Assembly: GCA_023444445.1 (NCBI GenBank)
Contig: JAEXMK010000128.1
Span: 1 to 19,681 of the forward strand
DNA: 19,681 nucleotides
Source: Pseudomonadota bacterium
Lineage (GTDB): Bacteria; Pseudomonadota; Alphaproteobacteria; Rhizobiales; Rhizobiaceae
Reading direction: 5' to 3'
Shown piece after piece: positions 8,043-16,547 of this stretch. Position 1 is the stretch's first letter, and the number at the start of each line of letters is the position of its first letter. The notes under the pieces were generated by a model. The model searched no databases, was not told where the DNA came from, and saw only the letters and a list, made by a program, of their open reading frames with translations. The position numbers were made by a program, and so were the translations under genes.

Positions 8043-9137
8043 GCGTCCGGCAATATCAAGCTCCAGCAGCACCAGGTGAACGGTGGCAGCGGAGAAACCC
8101 GTGTGACGGATGATATCATCGGTCTCCATGGGCGAGGGACCGAGAGCGGCGGCGATGATGCTGCGCTCGTCGTCCCCTGGTGGTGACATCTCGGTGTCGG
8201 ATCCCGGTTCCTCGATCTTTCGGTCATAGGGCAATTGCGGCTCCATCAATGGTCGCAGTGCATCAAGAATATCGGCCGCTGCCGTGGTCAGCATGGCGCC
8301 TTCCTTGATCAACCGGTTGGTGCCTTCGCAGCGCGCATCGAGCGGGGAACCGGGCACGGCGAAAACAAGCCGCCCGGCTTCACCTGCAAGCCGCGCCGTA
8401 ATCAATGAACCCGAACGTTCCGCCGCTTCCACGATGACGAGGCCGAGCGAGACGCCTGCGATGAGCCGATTGCGGCGCGGGAAATCCCGCGCGCGAGGCT
8501 CCCAGCCAAACGGCATTTCGCTGATTGTCGCGCCGCCAAGATCGTATATCTCCTGCAAAAGTCCGAAATTTTCCTGCGGGTAAGGGCGGTCGAGACCGCC
8601 GGCCAGCATCGCCACCGTGCCCGTGGCAAGGCTTGCCCGATGTGCGGCTGCATCGATGCCGCGCGCCAGTCCCGATGCGATCGTATAACCGGCCCGCCCA
8701 CAGTCGCGCGCCAGCATGGCCGCGAATTTCGCACCATTGATGGAAGCGTTGCGCGAGCCGACAATTCCGATGCAGGCTCTTGTCGCCGCATCCGCCGAAC
8801 CCTTCATGGCGATCAGCGGTGGCGCGCCATCCAACTGCCGCAGCGCTGGGGGATAATCAGGCTCGCCGATGCCGACGAAACGCGCGCCGAAATTCTCGGC
8901 CACCTCAAGCTCCCGTTCCGCCTCCGCCTGGGTGGCGATGCGCGGACTACGCGACGAACCGCCACGGCGCGACAGTTCGGGCAGGGCATCCAACGCTTTT
9001 TCAGCGCTGCCGAAATGATTGATGAGTTCGCGAAAGGTGACGGGACCGATATTGTCGCTGCGGATCAACCGTAACCATGCCACTCGCTGCCGTGCGGAAA
9101 GCTCTATGCCCTGCCGTGTCGTTTCCTTATGCGGCAT
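7995..9137 (-). CDS. dprA: DNA-processing protein DprA
   Basis: A 380-residue DprA/Smf protein, which binds incoming single-stranded DNA and loads RecA during transformation. An N-terminal helical region (about 15-60) precedes the Rossmann-like domain. That domain has the family motifs GIVGSRNAS (124-132), ASGLARGIDAAAH (154-166) and RSGSLITA (241-248). A C-terminal winged-helix domain spans about 324-380. The ATG at 9137 has a GGGGA site 7 bases upstream and lies 21 bases after plsY. DprA is also common in bacteria not known to be naturally competent, so its presence does not prove competence. The last 48 bases overlap the small plus-strand gene. Confidence 0.94.
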   Translation of the reverse strand: MPHKETTRQGIELSARQRVAWLRLIRSDNIGPVTFRELINHFGSAEKALDALPELSRRGGSSRSPRIATQAEAERELEVAENFGARFVGIGEPDYPPALRQLDGAPPLIAMKGSADAATRACIGIVGSRNASINGAKFAAMLARDCGRAGYTIASGLARGIDAAAHRASLATGTVAMLAGGLDRPYPQENFGLLQEIYDLGGATISEMPFGWEPRARDFPRRNRLIAGVSLGLVIVEAAERSGSLITARLAGEAGRLVFAVPGSPLDARCEGTNRLIKEGAMLTTAAADILDALRPLMEPQLPYDRKIEEPGSDTEMSPPGDDERSIIAAALGPSPMETDDIIRHTGFSAATVHLVLLELDIAGRLNRHAGGRVSLFIAD

Positions 9138-9158
9138 GACATGTCCCCAAGATGAACT

Positions 9159-9776
9159 TTAGCTTTTCTGTCCGATCCTGCTTTCCGTGCCCGCAATCAG
9201 GCGTCTGATATTTTCGTGGTGTTTCAACCACGAAATCACACTGAGCAGCGTCACGAGAAGCGCCGTCTTCTCGGGTCCGAGCACCCAGAGCGCGACGGGG
9301 ATGATCACCATCGCCACCAGTGCGGAGAGTGACGAGTAGCGGGTGATAAATGCAGTCGCGATCCAGATTAGCGCGAAAGCGAGCATCATCAGGGGCGCGG
9401 CGCCGAGAAGCACACCGATAAAGGTTGCGACACCCTTGCCGCCCTTGAAGCCGAGCCATACGGGAAAGAGGTGGCCGAGGAAGGCGAAGAAGCCCGCGAC
9501 CAGCGAGGCCTCGTAACCCCAGAGCGCATTGGCGACCAGAACCGCCGCCGTGCCCTTCAGCGCGTCGAGCAGCAGGGTTGCGGCGGCGAGTTTCTTATTG
9601 CCGGGCCGCCGCACGTTGGTCGCGCCGATATTGCCGGAGCCGATCTTGCGCACATCGCCCAGCCCCGCCATGCGGGTGAGAATGAGGCCGAAGGGAATGG
9701 AGCCTAAGAGATAGCCGATTAGCGCCGAAAACGCGAGAAGGGCAGGCGCCGTCTGCCAGTCAGTCAAAGCACTCAT
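9159..9776 (-). CDS. plsY: Glycerol-3-phosphate acyltransferase PlsY
   Basis: A 205-residue membrane acyltransferase that moves an acyl group from acyl-phosphate to glycerol-3-phosphate, the first step of phospholipid synthesis. Family motifs are all present: GSIPFG (25-30), the glycine-rich GSGNIGATN (46-54), [18 protein letters not shown] (101-118) and [12 protein letters not shown] (182-193). Hydrophobic segments between them fit the usual multi-pass topology. The ATG at 9776 has GAGGGG 8 bases upstream. The gene lies 48 bases after pyrC and 21 bases before dprA, within the same presumed transcript. Confidence 0.95.
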   Translation of the reverse strand: MSALTDWQTAPALLAFSALIGYLLGSIPFGLILTRMAGLGDVRKIGSGNIGATNVRRPGNKKLAAATLLLDALKGTAAVLVANALWGYEASLVAGFFAFLGHLFPVWLGFKGGKGVATFIGVLLGAAPLMMLAFALIWIATAFITRYSSLSALVAMVIIPVALWVLGPEKTALLVTLLSVISWLKHHENIRRLIAGTESRIGQKS

Positions 9777-9824
9777 TCAGATGTCCCCTCTGTCGCGCTG
9801 TCAGCGTGATCTCTTGCCGTGATC

Positions 9825-11117
9825 TTATGCCAAGGAATGAACGGCTTTGCCAGCCACATAAGTGGCAATCGCGCGGCCGCTGAAACGGGCATCCTCGAAC
9901 GGCGTGTTCTTGGATTTCGACACCAGCTGTTCTTTCGCCACAAGCCACGGCTCATCGAGATCGATCAGCGTGATATCGGCCTTCGCGCCCACCTTCAGCG
10001 TTCCTGCATCGAGACCAAAAATCTTGGCCGGGCGGGTGGAAAGGGCATCGATCAGCCGCATCAGCGGAACTTCACCACTGTGGTGAAGGCGCAGCGCCGC
10101 CGCCAGCATGGTTTCGAGCCCGACCGCGCCGCTCGCCGCATCCGAAAACGGCAGACGCTTGGTATCGACATCCTGCGGGTCGTGCGAGGAGACGACGATA
10201 TCAATCGTGCCGTCCTTCAGGGCCTCCACCATGGCCTTACGGTCGTCTTCGGCGCGCAGCGGCGGAGAGAGCTTGAAGAATGTGCGGTATTCGCCGATAT
10301 CGTTTTCATTGAGCGTGAGATGATTGATCGAGATGCCGCAGGTGGCTTTCACGCCCCGCTGCCGCGCAACCCGGATCGCCTCTGCCGATTCCGGCACGGA
10401 AATCTTGGCGGCGTGATAGATCGCCTGTGTCAGGCCTGCAATGCGCAGGTCGCGCTCCAGCGGAATGATCTCGGCTTCCTTGGGAACGCCTGACAGTCCG
10501 AGCCAGCTTGCGAAAAGCCCCTCATTCATGTCACCGCCGCCGATATATTTGTCGCGTGTCTCAAGCGCGATGACAGCGCCGAGTTCACGGGCATAGGTCA
10601 TGGCGCGGCGCAGCACCAGCGTATCGGACAGCGCCTTGCGGCCATTGGTGAAGGCCACCGCGCCGGCTTCCTTCAGCATGCCGAATTCGGTCATTTCCTC
10701 GCCGTTCAGACCCTTGGTGAGTGCTGCTGCGGGATGCACATTGACGAGCGCCTTGTCGCGTGCCGTCTTCTTCACATACTCGACCAGCGCGATGTCATCG
10801 ATGACGGGATCGGTATCAGGCATCATGATGATGCTGGTGACGCCGCCGGCCGCTGCCGCGCGCGATGCGGATTCAATGGTTTCGCGGTGTTCGGCACCCG
10901 GCTCACCCACGAAAACACGGGCATCCACCAGACCGGGAACGGCCACGACACCCTTGCAGTCGCGCACCGTCGCAGCATCCGGTACGCCTTGATTGTGTGC
11001 ATCCCTGCCTGCTGCGAGAATGGTGCCATCGGCGCCGATGACGATGCTGCCGGTCTCATCGAGATTGCGGGAGGGATCGACGATGCGGAGGTTCTGTAGG
11101 ACGGTCACGGCACTCAT
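9825..11117 (-). CDS. pyrC: Dihydroorotase-like protein, probably non-catalytic (PyrC'/PyrX type)
   Basis: A 430-residue amidohydrolase-fold protein of the class I dihydroorotase type, overlapping pyrB by 4 bases (ATGA). Active enzymes have DxHxH, here DARVF (65-69), so both metal-binding histidines are gone. The HCED-like site reads ETRD (186-189), the HHL site reads NHL (266-268), and the DHAPH site reads SHDPQ (311-315), which removes the catalytic Asp. By analogy with Pseudomonas PyrC', which lacks catalytic residues and supports aspartate transcarbamoylase, this is most likely a structural partner of PyrB. An active dihydroorotase would then be needed elsewhere in the genome. The rest of the protein is intact, so it is not a pseudogene. 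Confidence 0.88.
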   Translation of the reverse strand: MSAVTVLQNLRIVDPSRNLDETGSIVIGADGTILAAGRDAHNQGVPDAATVRDCKGVVAVPGLVDARVFVGEPGAEHRETIESASRAAAAGGVTSIIMMPDTDPVIDDIALVEYVKKTARDKALVNVHPAAALTKGLNGEEMTEFGMLKEAGAVAFTNGRKALSDTLVLRRAMTYARELGAVIALETRDKYIGGGDMNEGLFASWLGLSGVPKEAEIIPLERDLRIAGLTQAIYHAAKISVPESAEAIRVARQRGVKATCGISINHLTLNENDIGEYRTFFKLSPPLRAEDDRKAMVEALKDGTIDIVVSSHDPQDVDTKRLPFSDAASGAVGLETMLAAALRLHHSGEVPLMRLIDALSTRPAKIFGLDAGTLKVGAKADITLIDLDEPWLVAKEQLVSKSKNTPFEDARFSGRAIATYVAGKAVHSLA

Positions 11118-12055
11118 ACGCGCTCACCTTGATTTTGCGAGACAAGCAGGGTTTCCATGACAGCCATGCGCACGGCGACCCCCATTTCAACCTGGCTTTC
11201 GATGACGCTCTGCGGACCGTCTGCCACTTCGGAGGCGATTTCCACGCCGCGGTTCATTGGGCCGGGATGCATGACCAGCGCATCTTCCTTGGCCGCCTTC
11301 AGCTTTTCGGCATCGAGGCCATAATAGTGGAAATATTCGCGCACCGAAGGCACGAAGGAGCCAGACATGCGCTCACGCTGCAGGCGCAGCATCATCACCA
11401 CATCGGCGTTCTTCAAGCCTTCCTTCATATCGTGAAAAACTTCCACGCTCATATCGCGAATGCCTGACGGAAGAAGCGTGGCGGGGGCGACGACGCGAAC
11501 CCGCGCACCCATCTGGTTGAGCAGGATGATATTGGAGCGGGCAACGCGGGAATGCAGTACGTCGCCGCAGATTGCTACGGTGATACCTGAAAGCTCACCT
11601 TTGGCGCGGCGGATGGTCAGCGCATCGAGCAGCGCCTGCGTCGGGTGCTCGTGCTGGCCGTCGCCGGCATTGACCACGGAGCAGGCGACCTTTTGGGCGA
11701 GAAGCGCTGCGGCACCGGCCGAAGAGTGGCGCACGACAAGCACATCCGGGCGCATGGCATTCAGCGTCATCGCTGTGTCGATCAGCGTTTCCCCCTTCTT
11801 CACCGAGGAATTGCCAACCGACATGTTCATCACGTCAGCGCCAAGCCGCTTGCCGGCAAGTTCGAAGGAGGATTGCGTGCGCGTCGAGGCTTCGAAGAAC
11901 AGGTTGATCTGCGTCAGGCCCCGAAGCGTCGAGGTCTTTTTCTCGCGCTGGCGGCTGATTTTCACCGCCTCATCGGCCTTGTCGAGAAGCAGGGTAATAT
12001 CCTGATGGGAAAGCCCCTTGATGCCGAGGAGATGGCGATGGGGAAAAAAGACCAT
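11114..12055 (-). CDS. pyrB: Aspartate carbamoyltransferase catalytic subunit
   Basis: A 313-residue aspartate transcarbamoylase, which makes N-carbamoyl-L-aspartate from carbamoyl phosphate and aspartate in pyrimidine synthesis. The carbamoyl-phosphate site STRTQSSFE (57-65), HPTQALLD (137-144) and [11 protein letters not shown] (263-273) are intact. The frame stays open 33 codons further upstream, but ATG at 12055 was chosen: it has a strong GGAGGA site 8 bases before it and gives the usual family length. It is the first gene of the pyrB-pyrC-plsY-dprA cluster and overlaps pyrC by 4 bases. No pyrI regulatory subunit is present, in line with the dihydroorotase-like partner. Confidence 0.96.
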   Translation of the reverse strand: MVFFPHRHLLGIKGLSHQDITLLLDKADEAVKISRQREKKTSTLRGLTQINLFFEASTRTQSSFELAGKRLGADVMNMSVGNSSVKKGETLIDTAMTLNAMRPDVLVVRHSSAGAAALLAQKVACSVVNAGDGQHEHPTQALLDALTIRRAKGELSGITVAICGDVLHSRVARSNIILLNQMGARVRVVAPATLLPSGIRDMSVEVFHDMKEGLKNADVVMMLRLQRERMSGSFVPSVREYFHYYGLDAEKLKAAKEDALVMHPGPMNRGVEIASEVADGPQSVIESQVEMGVAVRMAVMETLLVSQNQGERV

Positions 12056-12089
12056 GGAAATTGTCCTCCGGGTCGCAATAGTCAACGGG

Positions 12090-12118
12090 TCTATAAAGAC
12101 AGGTGGCGTTGCGGGCAA
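12090..12118 (-). promoter_or_regulatory. Predicted promoter of the pyrB cluster
   Basis: On the minus strand TTGCCC (12113-12118) and TATAGA (12090-12095) are spaced by 17 bases. The start would be near 12083, giving a leader of about 28 bases before the pyrB ATG. No attenuator or PyrR-type leader fits in that length. Confidence 0.55.
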
Positions 12119-12184
12119 GCATGCGATAAGCCGGGTTTTGGCATATACACGCAATAAAGCACGAATCCCGATAGAAGGATGCGA

Positions 12185-13837
12185 ATGACAGGCATGAACC
12201 GGACAGAAGAACAGCTCGCCGAACTGAACCAGCCCAGCCTCTGGTCCGGTATCAACGCCTATCGTTCCGATCCGCTGATCGTCGATCTGACCTCCGGCCT
12301 GTCGCGCAATCTGAGGGACGAGTACGACCAGCTCGGCCGTTATGTCACGTCACATGAGGCGCAGGAACTGGCGCGCATGGCCAACCAGGGCGTGCCGCAG
12401 TTGCACACCCACGGCCCGCGCGGCGAACGTCTGGATCAGGTGGAGTTCCATCCGGCCTGGCATGCGCTGATGCGCCGCTCCATGTCATCGGGCCTGCATT
12501 CCAGCGTCTGGGAAAATTCTCCTGACACGCGCGGCAATGAACACAAGGCCCGCGCCACGAAATTCTACCTGACCTCGCAGCTGGAGGCCGGGCACCTCTG
12601 CCCGTTGACCATGACCAGCGCTTCCGTCGCCGCCATCATGGCGTCACCGCGCGTGCAGCAGGAATGGGCGCCGAAGATTCTGTCGCGCAAATATGATTCC
12701 TCGCAGAAACCGGCCCTCCAGAAAACCGCCGTCACCATCGGCATGGGCATGACGGAGAAACAGGGCGGCACGGATGTGCGCGCCAACCGCACCACCGCCG
12801 AGCGGGTGGGCGAGGGCATCTACCGCCTGTCCGGCCACAAATGGTTCCTCTCCGCGCCCATGAGCGACGGTTTCGTCATGCTTGCCCAGATGGGCGACGG
12901 CATGGGTTGCTTCCTCGTGCCGCGTTATCTCGAAGACGGTTCGAAGAACGGCCTGCACTTCCAGCGCCTGAAAGACAAGCTCGGCAACCGCTCCAATGCG
13001 TCAGCGGAAGTCGAATTCACCGATGCCTTCGGTTATCTGCTCGGTGATCCCGGCAGCGGCATCCGGACGATTCTCGACATGGTGACATTGACGCGGCTCG
13101 ATTGCGCGCTGGCATCGGCAGGCATGATGCGTGCTTCGCTTGCCGAAGCGGTACACTATGCCCGCGGTCGCTCGGTCTTCGGCAAGATGCTGGTCAGCCA
13201 GCCAATCATGACGCGTGTCCTGGCCGACATGGCGCTGGATGTAGCGGCCGCGACCGCGCTTTCCTTCCGGCTGGCGAGTGCTTTCGACGCGGCCCGCAAC
13301 AATCCGGCTGAAGCCGCCTATGCGCGGGTCATGACGCCGATCGTCAAATATTGGTGCTGCAAGATTGCGCCGGCGCTCATCTATGAGGCCATGGAATGCC
13401 TTGGCGGCAACGGTTACGTGGAAGAGCGGCCGATTGCCCGCCACTATCGCGAAGCGCCCGTCAATGCCATCTGGGAAGGCTCCGGCAACGTCATGGCGCT
13501 GGATGTTCTGCGGGTCCTTCAGCGCGGCAAGGACCTGTTCGATCTCGTCTTCCAGACGCTGGAGCGTGATCTCGGCCCTGCCGGCAAGAAGACCACCGAC
13601 GTGCTGCGCGCCGCGATAGCACTTGCGGAACGTGACGAGGGTGCGGCCCGCCTGCTGGTGGAGCAATTCGCGCTTGCAGCCGCTGCCGCCGAGCTTTGCC
13701 GCCTGGGTGCGGGCAAGATCGCCGATGCCTTCCTTGAAACCCGTCTTGCGGGCGGCTGGCGGCATACTTACGGCATGCTCGATTCCCGCTTCGATCCGAC
13801 GTATATAATCGATTTATTGTATCCGCCTGCGTCCTGA
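12185..13837 (+). CDS. aidB: AidB-type acyl-CoA dehydrogenase (alkylation-response protein family)
   Basis: A 550-residue flavoprotein of the acyl-CoA dehydrogenase superfamily, close to E. coli AidB in length and motifs. [14 protein letters not shown] (186-199), [10 protein letters not shown] (216-225), [11 protein letters not shown] (404-414) and [17 protein letters not shown] (429-445) are hallmark AidB segments. AidB binds FAD and DNA and is induced by alkylating agents in E. coli; its substrate is unsettled. The ATG at 12185 has GAAGGA (12174-12179) 5 bases upstream; ATG at 12179 would lie inside that site, and 12194 is further away. It is divergent from pyrB. No ada gene or Ada-box-like site was recognised nearby, so inducibility is not shown. 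Confidence 0.9.
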   Translation: MTGMNRTEEQLAELNQPSLWSGINAYRSDPLIVDLTSGLSRNLRDEYDQLGRYVTSHEAQELARMANQGVPQLHTHGPRGERLDQVEFHPAWHALMRRSMSSGLHSSVWENSPDTRGNEHKARATKFYLTSQLEAGHLCPLTMTSASVAAIMASPRVQQEWAPKILSRKYDSSQKPALQKTAVTIGMGMTEKQGGTDVRANRTTAERVGEGIYRLSGHKWFLSAPMSDGFVMLAQMGDGMGCFLVPRYLEDGSKNGLHFQRLKDKLGNRSNASAEVEFTDAFGYLLGDPGSGIRTILDMVTLTRLDCALASAGMMRASLAEAVHYARGRSVFGKMLVSQPIMTRVLADMALDVAAATALSFRLASAFDAARNNPAEAAYARVMTPIVKYWCCKIAPALIYEAMECLGGNGYVEERPIARHYREAPVNAIWEGSGNVMALDVLRVLQRGKDLFDLVFQTLERDLGPAGKKTTDVLRAAIALAERDEGAARLLVEQFALAAAAAELCRLGAGKIADAFLETRLAGGWRHTYGMLDSRFDPTYIIDLLYPPAS

Positions 13838-13971
13838 CCGATAAGGTGTGGAAGGCGATTATTGCAGTCCCTTTGGGAGGGGTATCGGATTTGAGAAAAT
13901 GCGTGGCGAGTATTCCTGTCTTTCAGACGGCTGGCGCGTTTGTGCGCGAAAAAAACGGAGGGCGCTCGTAA

Positions 13972-14583
13972 ATGCTGACCTTCCGCTCCGCCCGTCCCGA
14001 AGATGAAGATGCGCTCTACGCCATAAGCCTTGCTACCGGCGATGCCGGGCAGGATGCCACTTCGCTCTACAATGATGGCCGCATGGTGGGGCATATCTAT
14101 TCCGTGCCCTATCTGCATCTCCGGCCCGATGCCGTTTTCGTGGCCGAGGATGAGGAGGGTGTCTGCGGCTACATCGCCGGCGCGCTCGACACTGCTGCCT
14201 ACGAGGAACGGCTGGAGCAGGAATGGTGGCCGCACCTGCGCGCGCTCTACCCCGATCCGGGGGGCGACCAGCAGACATGGGATGCCGACCAGCGCCGCGC
14301 CCATTTCATCCATCACCCGCGGCGCACGCCTTCCTGGCTGACCGATCCCTTTCCGGCCCATATCCACATGAACCTTTTGCCGCGCACACAGGGAAAAGGT
14401 GGCGGCACGCGGCTTCTGTCGCGCTGGCTCGATATGGCGCGGCAGAACAACGTCTACGGCATCCACCTCGGCGCCAGCGAACGTAACCATGCGGGAATGC
14501 GGTTCTGGGAAACGCGTGGGTTCAAACGCCTGGACAGCCACGAAACTCCCGGCAGCGTATGGTTCGGGATGGCGCTGGAGTAA
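13972..14583 (+). CDS. GNAT acetyltransferase, resembling the acetyltransferase-like domain of O-GlcNAcase
   Basis: A 203-residue GNAT-fold protein. The acetyl-CoA pyrophosphate-binding motif is at 138-146 (RTQGKGGGT), preceded by the strand HIHMNLLP (130-137), with LGASERNHAGMRFWETRGF (166-184) forming the C-terminal half. A long insert containing YPDP and HFIHHP sits before motif A. This order resembles bacterial homologues of the C-terminal domain of human O-GlcNAcase, but the substrate is unknown. GGAGGG lies about 10 bases before the ATG. The 134 bases upstream hold only a small GCGC inverted repeat. It is not clearly linked in function to aidB or tetR. Confidence 0.82.
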   Translation: MLTFRSARPEDEDALYAISLATGDAGQDATSLYNDGRMVGHIYSVPYLHLRPDAVFVAEDEEGVCGYIAGALDTAAYEERLEQEWWPHLRALYPDPGGDQQTWDADQRRAHFIHHPRRTPSWLTDPFPAHIHMNLLPRTQGKGGGTRLLSRWLDMARQNNVYGIHLGASERNHAGMRFWETRGFKRLDSHETPGSVWFGMALE

Positions 14584-14735
14584 GCCGGCTGAATGCGAGG
14601 AACACCCGCCGGTAAAGGCGGCTTGAACCCTTCATCCACAGGAACCTTTCGCCCAATCTCCCCGCCACATTGTTCTTGCCTTCATGCTTTGTTAACCCCT
14701 GTGGTCAGGCCTTCGAAAAACACGGGTAGGGAATC

Positions 14736-15380
14736 ATGCTGGCGACCGCAGAGGCGATTTCAGCCGACAGACCGGAAAAGCGCATCAAGGATCGCGCCCA
14801 GACCGAGAAGGCGATTTTTAATGCGGCGCGGTCGCTGCTTGCCGAAGAGGGCTTTCAGGGGTTCGGCATCAATGCCGTCGCCCGCCGCGCCGGCTGCGAC
14901 AAGCAGCTCATCTACCGTTATTTCGGTGGCCTTGATGGCCTGATCGAGGCGATCGGCGAGGATCTCGGCTCCTGGGTGAAGGATCGCATTCCCGAAGACA
15001 CCGGAGGCATGTTCCTGCTGACCTACGGCGATCTCATGGAAAAGCTGGCGCTTTATTTCATTGATGCGCTGCGCAGCGACCCGCTCGTTTGCAAGATCAT
15101 CGCCTGGGAAGTGTCAGATGGTTCGCCGCAGGTGCGCCAGCTGGCTGAAGCCCGCGCCAAGTCTCTGGGCAAGTGGCTGGAGCGCATGCGCGGCTCGCTC
15201 GCTGCGCCGAAGGGTGTGGATACCGCCGCCGTCAATGCCGTGTTGTTTGCCGCGATTCAGCACCTCGTCATCTCCGCTGCCACCAGCGGCCAGTTCGCCG
15301 GCGTGCCGCTCAAATCGGACCGGGACTGGGACAAGATTACCACCGCGGTCAAAAGACTGGTGCGCGGCGTTTACGGCTGA
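14736..15380 (+). CDS. TetR-family transcriptional regulator
   Basis: A 214-residue regulator. The N-terminal DNA-binding domain spans about 20-68, with the helix-turn-helix in INAVARRAGCDKQLIYRYFGG, the usual TetR pattern ending in the YRYF recognition helix. The C-terminal ligand domain is all-helical with no recognisable ligand signature. An AGGG site lies 4 bases before the ATG at 14736. The neighbouring GNAT gene and membrane-protein operon are possible targets, but I could not pick a clear palindromic operator in the 152 bases upstream. It is probably autoregulated, as many TetR genes are (inference). Confidence 0.88.
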   Translation: MLATAEAISADRPEKRIKDRAQTEKAIFNAARSLLAEEGFQGFGINAVARRAGCDKQLIYRYFGGLDGLIEAIGEDLGSWVKDRIPEDTGGMFLLTYGDLMEKLALYFIDALRSDPLVCKIIAWEVSDGSPQVRQLAEARAKSLGKWLERMRGSLAAPKGVDTAAVNAVLFAAIQHLVISAATSGQFAGVPLKSDRDWDKITTAVKRLVRGVYG

Positions 15381-15399
15381 CCATCCTGCGTCTCAGATC

Positions 15400-15426
15400 G
15401 CCCGGAGGTGATCGGGCATCTTCTTT
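15400..15426 (+). terminator. Weak terminator candidate after the tetR gene
   Basis: GCCCG (15400-15404) pairs with CGGGC (15413-15417) across an 8-base loop, followed by the pyrimidine run ATCTTCTTT. It sits 20 bases after the tetR stop. The stem is short and the T run interrupted. Confidence 0.35.
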
Positions 15427-15518
15427 ACATCTTCTCAACCATGTTTTCATTGCCAGGCAACCGTCCGGCTTTGTCTTCCGTTGCTTCTTCGACAGCGTTT
15501 TCCACATGGCGACCGAGC

Positions 15519-15547
15519 GCCATTAACCATAATGGCAGCTTTTGTTT
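15519..15547 (+). terminator. Hairpin with T-rich tail; loop contains a TTAACCAT half-site
   Basis: GCCATT (15519-15524) pairs with AATGGC (15531-15536) around a 6-base loop and is followed by AGCTTTTGTTT. It may terminate tetR transcription. TTAACCAT (15523-15530), inside it, is the 8-mer often linked to CtrA in alphaproteobacteria, so it may instead be a protein-binding site. Confidence 0.4.
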
Positions 15548-15553
15548 GCGTCA

Positions 15554-15582
15554 TTGAAGCTGGCGGTCCACTGTGGATTAAT
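15554..15582 (+). promoter_or_regulatory. Possible promoter of the small membrane-protein operon
   Basis: TTGAAG (15554-15559) and ATTAAT (15577-15582) are spaced by 17 bases. Transcription would start near 15589, within the CtrA-type box. The -10 overlaps the first TTAA of that box. Confidence 0.4.
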
Positions 15583-15596
15583 GAACTGTTAACCAT
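15578..15596 (+). promoter_or_regulatory. CtrA-type binding box, TTAA-N7-TTAACC
   Basis: TTAA (15578-15581), seven bases, then TTAACCAT (15589-15596) matches the consensus for the cell-cycle regulator CtrA (TTAA-N7-TTAA, often TTAACC). It lies 31 bases before the GTG start of the first small membrane-protein gene and overlaps its likely -10. That position fits repression, or activation of a start further downstream. Binding is inferred from the motif only. Confidence 0.55.
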
Positions 15597-15613
15597 GCGC
15601 AATGATTGCGCAT
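15595..15613. repeat. Perfect 19-base palindrome next to the ribosome binding site
   Basis: ATGCGCAAT, a central G, then ATTGCGCAT form a perfect inverted repeat with 9-base arms. It shares two bases with the CtrA-type box and ends directly before the AAGGGAG Shine-Dalgarno sequence (15614-15620). It could be a dimeric-repressor operator, or an RNA hairpin controlling access to the ribosome binding site. Confidence 0.8.
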
Positions 15614-15626
15614 AAGGGAGCCGCAA

Positions 15627-15788
15627 GTGAGCCGCTGGACAGCTTTGAGCGTCATGATGACGTTTTTTGCTATGCTGCCGTTGGATATCGACGCGCCGGC
15701 GCTGAACCTCTGCCTGATGGCTGTGGTGCGCTGGGCGGTGCTTGCTGGCATTCCCGATACGTTTTTCGCGCGGGGGCAGACGGCATGA
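15627..15788 (+). CDS. Small hydrophobic protein (53 aa), unknown function
   Basis: A 53-residue protein starting at GTG 15627, chosen for the AAGGGAG ribosome binding site 6 bases upstream. An upstream in-frame ATG at 15606 lies inside the palindrome and has no such site. Two hydrophobic stretches (about 5-20 and 26-44) suggest a small membrane protein with one or two spanning segments; no signal-peptidase site is evident. I do not recognise the family. Its stop codon overlaps the ATG of the next gene (ATGA, 15785-15788), so the two are very probably translated together. Confidence 0.68.
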   Translation: MSRWTALSVMMTFFAMLPLDIDAPALNLCLMAVVRWAVLAGIPDTFFARGQTA

Positions 15789-16102
15789 AGTGGTTTTTGA
15801 TCCTCTGGGCCGGTCCCGTTGCGCTGCTGGGCAGCTGGTACTGGCTCTCCTATTACGACATGAGCTTCGGCTTCTACATGCTGACGCGCCAAACCCATGA
15901 TCTCGTCTTCGAGATTTACGGCAATATCCTCGGTCTTCCGCCGGAAAGCCTGCCGCCGCTTGTGGCGCGTGCTATTGCCGTCGACAGTCTGATCGTCTTT
16001 GCGATTCTCGGTTTCCGCAAGCGCAAGCAGATTTACGCCTGGTGGCAGGGCCGTCAGTCGGCCGCGCGGGTGAGTGCGGAAAGCCTGTCCAGCGCACCCT
16101 GA
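15785..16102 (+). CDS. Small inner-membrane protein (105 aa), likely DUF6105
   Basis: A 105-residue membrane protein starting [20 protein letters not shown], with a first hydrophobic segment at about 2-24 and a second at about 63-80. A basic tail follows ([15 protein letters not shown]). The central [21 protein letters not shown] and [16 protein letters not shown] look like a rhizobial family I recall as DUF6105; this is from memory, and the function is unknown. The ATG was chosen because it overlaps the stop of the preceding small gene. The open frame extends further upstream, but that part is antisense-like to the first gene's frame. The last 49 bases are antisense to the 3' end of ruvX. 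Confidence 0.78.
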   Translation: MKWFLILWAGPVALLGSWYWLSYYDMSFGFYMLTRQTHDLVFEIYGNILGLPPESLPPLVARAIAVDSLIVFAILGFRKRKQIYAWWQGRQSAARVSAESLSSAP

Positions 16103-16533
16103 AGAATGAAGCTCGCAGCCGCCGAATCGATGCGTTCGGCCCGCTTGGCGCGAGACACATCCATTTCAAGAAGCGCGCGCTCCGCCGCAACGGTCGAAAG
16201 CCGCTCATCCCAGTAAACAAAGGGCAGGGCGGTTTTTTCGCCCATGGTGCGCACGAAGGCGCGGGTTGCCTGCACGCGGGGCCCGGCGGAGCCGTCCATG
16301 TTCATGGGAAGGCCGATGATGAAGGCGGCGACCTTTTCCTTTTCAGCGAAGGCCAGCAGCACTTCCGCATCCAGCGTGAATTTCACGCGCTTGATGACGG
16401 GTCGCGGTGTCGCAAAACGCCGCGACAGATCCGACATGGCGAGCCCGATGGTTTTCGTACCAAGGTCGAGCCCGGCGATTGCCTGTGCAGGCTGAAGCGT
16501 TGCCGCCAGTTCCTCGATGGTGAGTGTTGCCAT
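16054..16533 (-). CDS. ruvX: RuvX/YqgF family RNase H-fold nuclease
   Basis: A 159-residue YqgF/RuvX protein, annotated as a putative Holliday junction resolvase and also linked to pre-16S rRNA 5'-end maturation. The RNase H-like fold shows in [15 protein letters not shown] (21-35, D23), [12 protein letters not shown] (71-82), WDERLST (108-114, E110) and [11 protein letters not shown] (134-144, D136), which supply the acidic metal-binding residues. The ATG at 16533 has AAGGA about 11 bases upstream and lies 14 bases after the PhnA-like gene, so the two form an operon. The end overlaps the membrane-protein gene on the other strand. Confidence 0.93.
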   Translation of the reverse strand: MATLTIEELAATLQPAQAIAGLDLGTKTIGLAMSDLSRRFATPRPVIKRVKFTLDAEVLLAFAEKEKVAAFIIGLPMNMDGSAGPRVQATRAFVRTMGEKTALPFVYWDERLSTVAAERALLEMDVSRAKRAERIDSAAASFILQGALDRLSALTRAAD

Positions 16534-16547
16534 GTCGCGTGCTGTCC

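Noticed and set aside
12056..12154. N-terminal extension of PyrB by 33 residues
   Set aside because: It covers the predicted promoter, while ATG 12055 has GGAGGA at proper spacing and gives the normal length.
13940..13964. GCGCG repeat followed by a run of A before the GNAT gene, as a terminator
   Set aside because: On the plus strand the run is A, not T; on the minus strand the T run precedes the hairpin. The stem is also only 4-5 bp.
14607..14622. CCGCC/GGCGG hairpin after the GNAT gene
   Set aside because: Short stem and no T run; such GC repeats are common by chance here.
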